From assembly GCF_027579695.1 (NCBI RefSeq), contig NC_083571.1, forward strand, positions 38,204,943 through 38,268,942: a stretch of 64,000 nucleotides of DNA, read 5' to 3'. A program made the position numbers and the translations under genes. A model generated the notes under the pieces. The model saw nothing but the letters and a program-made list of their open reading frames with translations. It was not told where the DNA came from and did not search any database. Shown here one piece after another: positions 63,237-64,000 of the stretch. Each line of letters begins with the position of its first letter. Position 1 is the stretch's first letter. This DNA comes from Neoarius graeffei. Lineage: Eukaryota > Chordata > Actinopteri > Siluriformes > Ariidae.

Positions 63237-63452
63237 CTCAACATGCTTACACAGATAAGACGTCGAATTTTTGTATGCCGCAATGGTTGTCTTCTTGGGC
63301 ACACATAATCTGCATTGCATAATGAAACTGTCACCCCTTTTCTCTACGAAGCTGAAGTGATCACGTATGTAGGGCCAGGGGTGCACTTCACTACTGGAAG
63401 AAATTGCGTTTTCTGCAGGGTCATCCACCACAGGTTCCTCGGTCTCCTCCAT
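63237..63452 (-). CDS. BED-type zinc finger exon of a hAT transposase
   Basis: Starts at 63452 with MEETEEPVVDDPAENA, then WPYIRDHFSFVEKRG, MQCRLCVPKKTT and STSYLCKHVE, ending at a consensus donor GAG/GTAAGT. Cys-x2-Cys and the first His of a BED finger are visible; the second His would be in the next exon. BED fingers bind transposon ends. The catalytic exons are not in the remaining sequence to the left, so the element is incomplete or they are deleted. Confidence 0.65.
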
Positions 63453-64000
63453 GTCCTCAGGGGCGCTTTATCAACACCCATGGCCCAGGGGCTAGGCCCC
63501 TCATAGGCTACCTGTCAACCCTACCCTTACTGTTGGCCAGGAAAACACTCTTATTTTATTTGCAATACGTGTCAAGCATTTACAGTGTAAACGCGTAATT
63601 AGCCTAGAAGCCTACGATAGGTTACGTTTGGCTCAGCGTAGCTGCGCAAGGCCCACGCTCACATCGCTCAACACATCCGACCACAGAGGGAGAGAAGAAC
63701 GCACGCATTATCATTATAGAGCCGGTTCTGATTATTACCACGGACAGGACAGTGATACTGCGTAACTTTCATGCAGGGGCATGGCCAGAGATGACCACAC
63801 AAGCGCGCGTGCACTATAATGTAGACCTATGTGTTGTAAACATAAAACACACACACCTACAGACAAGTCCTTTTAAAAAATAAAATACATAAAAATAGCT
63901 CGGCGGCATGAAAACAAACATTCACTGCAAGTCAAGGTACTTGGCTCGGCGGCCACATGAAACGTAAACACCATGGACAGCGGCCAAACTCATAACTCTA

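Larger units (their letters stand above)
62104..64000 (-). mobile_element. hAT-like transposon, left end to window edge
   Basis: Begins CAGAGGTGGAAAGAGTAC inside the copy 2 solo LTR (62029-62103), with AAGTAAAAGTA-type subterminal repeats. A BED-finger exon lies on the minus strand at 63237-63452, and a smaller hAT is nested at 62810-63210. The right end is outside the window. Whether the BED exon and the left end belong to one element is inferred. 63453-64000 shows nothing else I recognise. Confidence 0.55.

Noticed and set aside
61600-64000. Remaining exons of intelectin copy 2
   Set aside because: I looked for the [21 protein letters not shown] and CIGGGG exons after 61573 and found none; the sequence enters a hAT element instead.

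Overview
This is a transposon-dense piece of a teleost fish genome. The evidence is spliced GT-AG genes, long (CA)n and (TC)n microsatellites, Gmr1-type Ty3/gypsy retrotransposons, Tc1, hAT and piggyBac-like DNA transposons and a tRNA-derived SINE. I cannot fix the order of fish from sequence alone. The only intact host gene I can support is an intelectin (itln), an X-type secreted innate-immune lectin. It lies on the + strand with a non-coding exon ending at 12651 and eight coding exons between 13019 and 40972, predicting 304 residues. It has GT-AG introns throughout and a polyadenylation signal at 41345.  Layout: 1-466 holds the edge of an unidentified minus-strand reading frame. 467-5508 is a gag-only endogenous retrovirus-like element (ERV A, + strand). 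About 6961-11030 is a decayed Gmr1-like element (copy C) carrying a LINE/SINE-type insert, followed by a hAT element at 11191-11992. 12001-41360 is the intelectin gene. Its fourth intron is 23.3 kb because about 22 kb of transposons sit in an intronic minisatellite. That nest contains a THAP-domain DNA transposon (14737-29156), split by ERV B (minus strand, 14969-22582, itself holding a nested solo LTR and a hairpin MITE) and by a complete Gmr1-like element D (23241-28190). It also contains a Tc1 element (29381-33310) split by a 2.3 kb CAC-ended element, a hAT with a SINE inside it, an element with long inverted repeats encoding a CXC-type cysteine cluster, and a probable solo LTR.  Downstream, 41.8-56.7 kb is more mobile DNA: Tc1 remnants, a SINE with an ISL2EU/YqaJ-SWIM-like fragment, a full-length Tc1, Gmr1-like copy F broken by a hAT, an unclassified 1.9 kb repeat and another SINE. 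It also holds an inverted, decayed copy of the last intelectin exon (54844-54996).  From about 56926 to 62103 the window repeats the order seen at 8.95-37.15 kb: Gmr1-like 3' half, intelectin upstream flank, exon 3-like, exon 4-like, minisatellite, solo LTR start. This is a direct segmental duplication. The second intelectin copy is dead: the start exon is deleted, exon 3 is frameshifted and exon 4 has a stop codon. It is informative because it lacks the 22 kb intron nest, so most of that nest is younger than the duplication (or was lost from copy 2). The window ends inside a hAT element with a BED-finger exon.  No prokaryotic features, CRISPR arrays or stand-alone tRNA/rRNA genes were seen.
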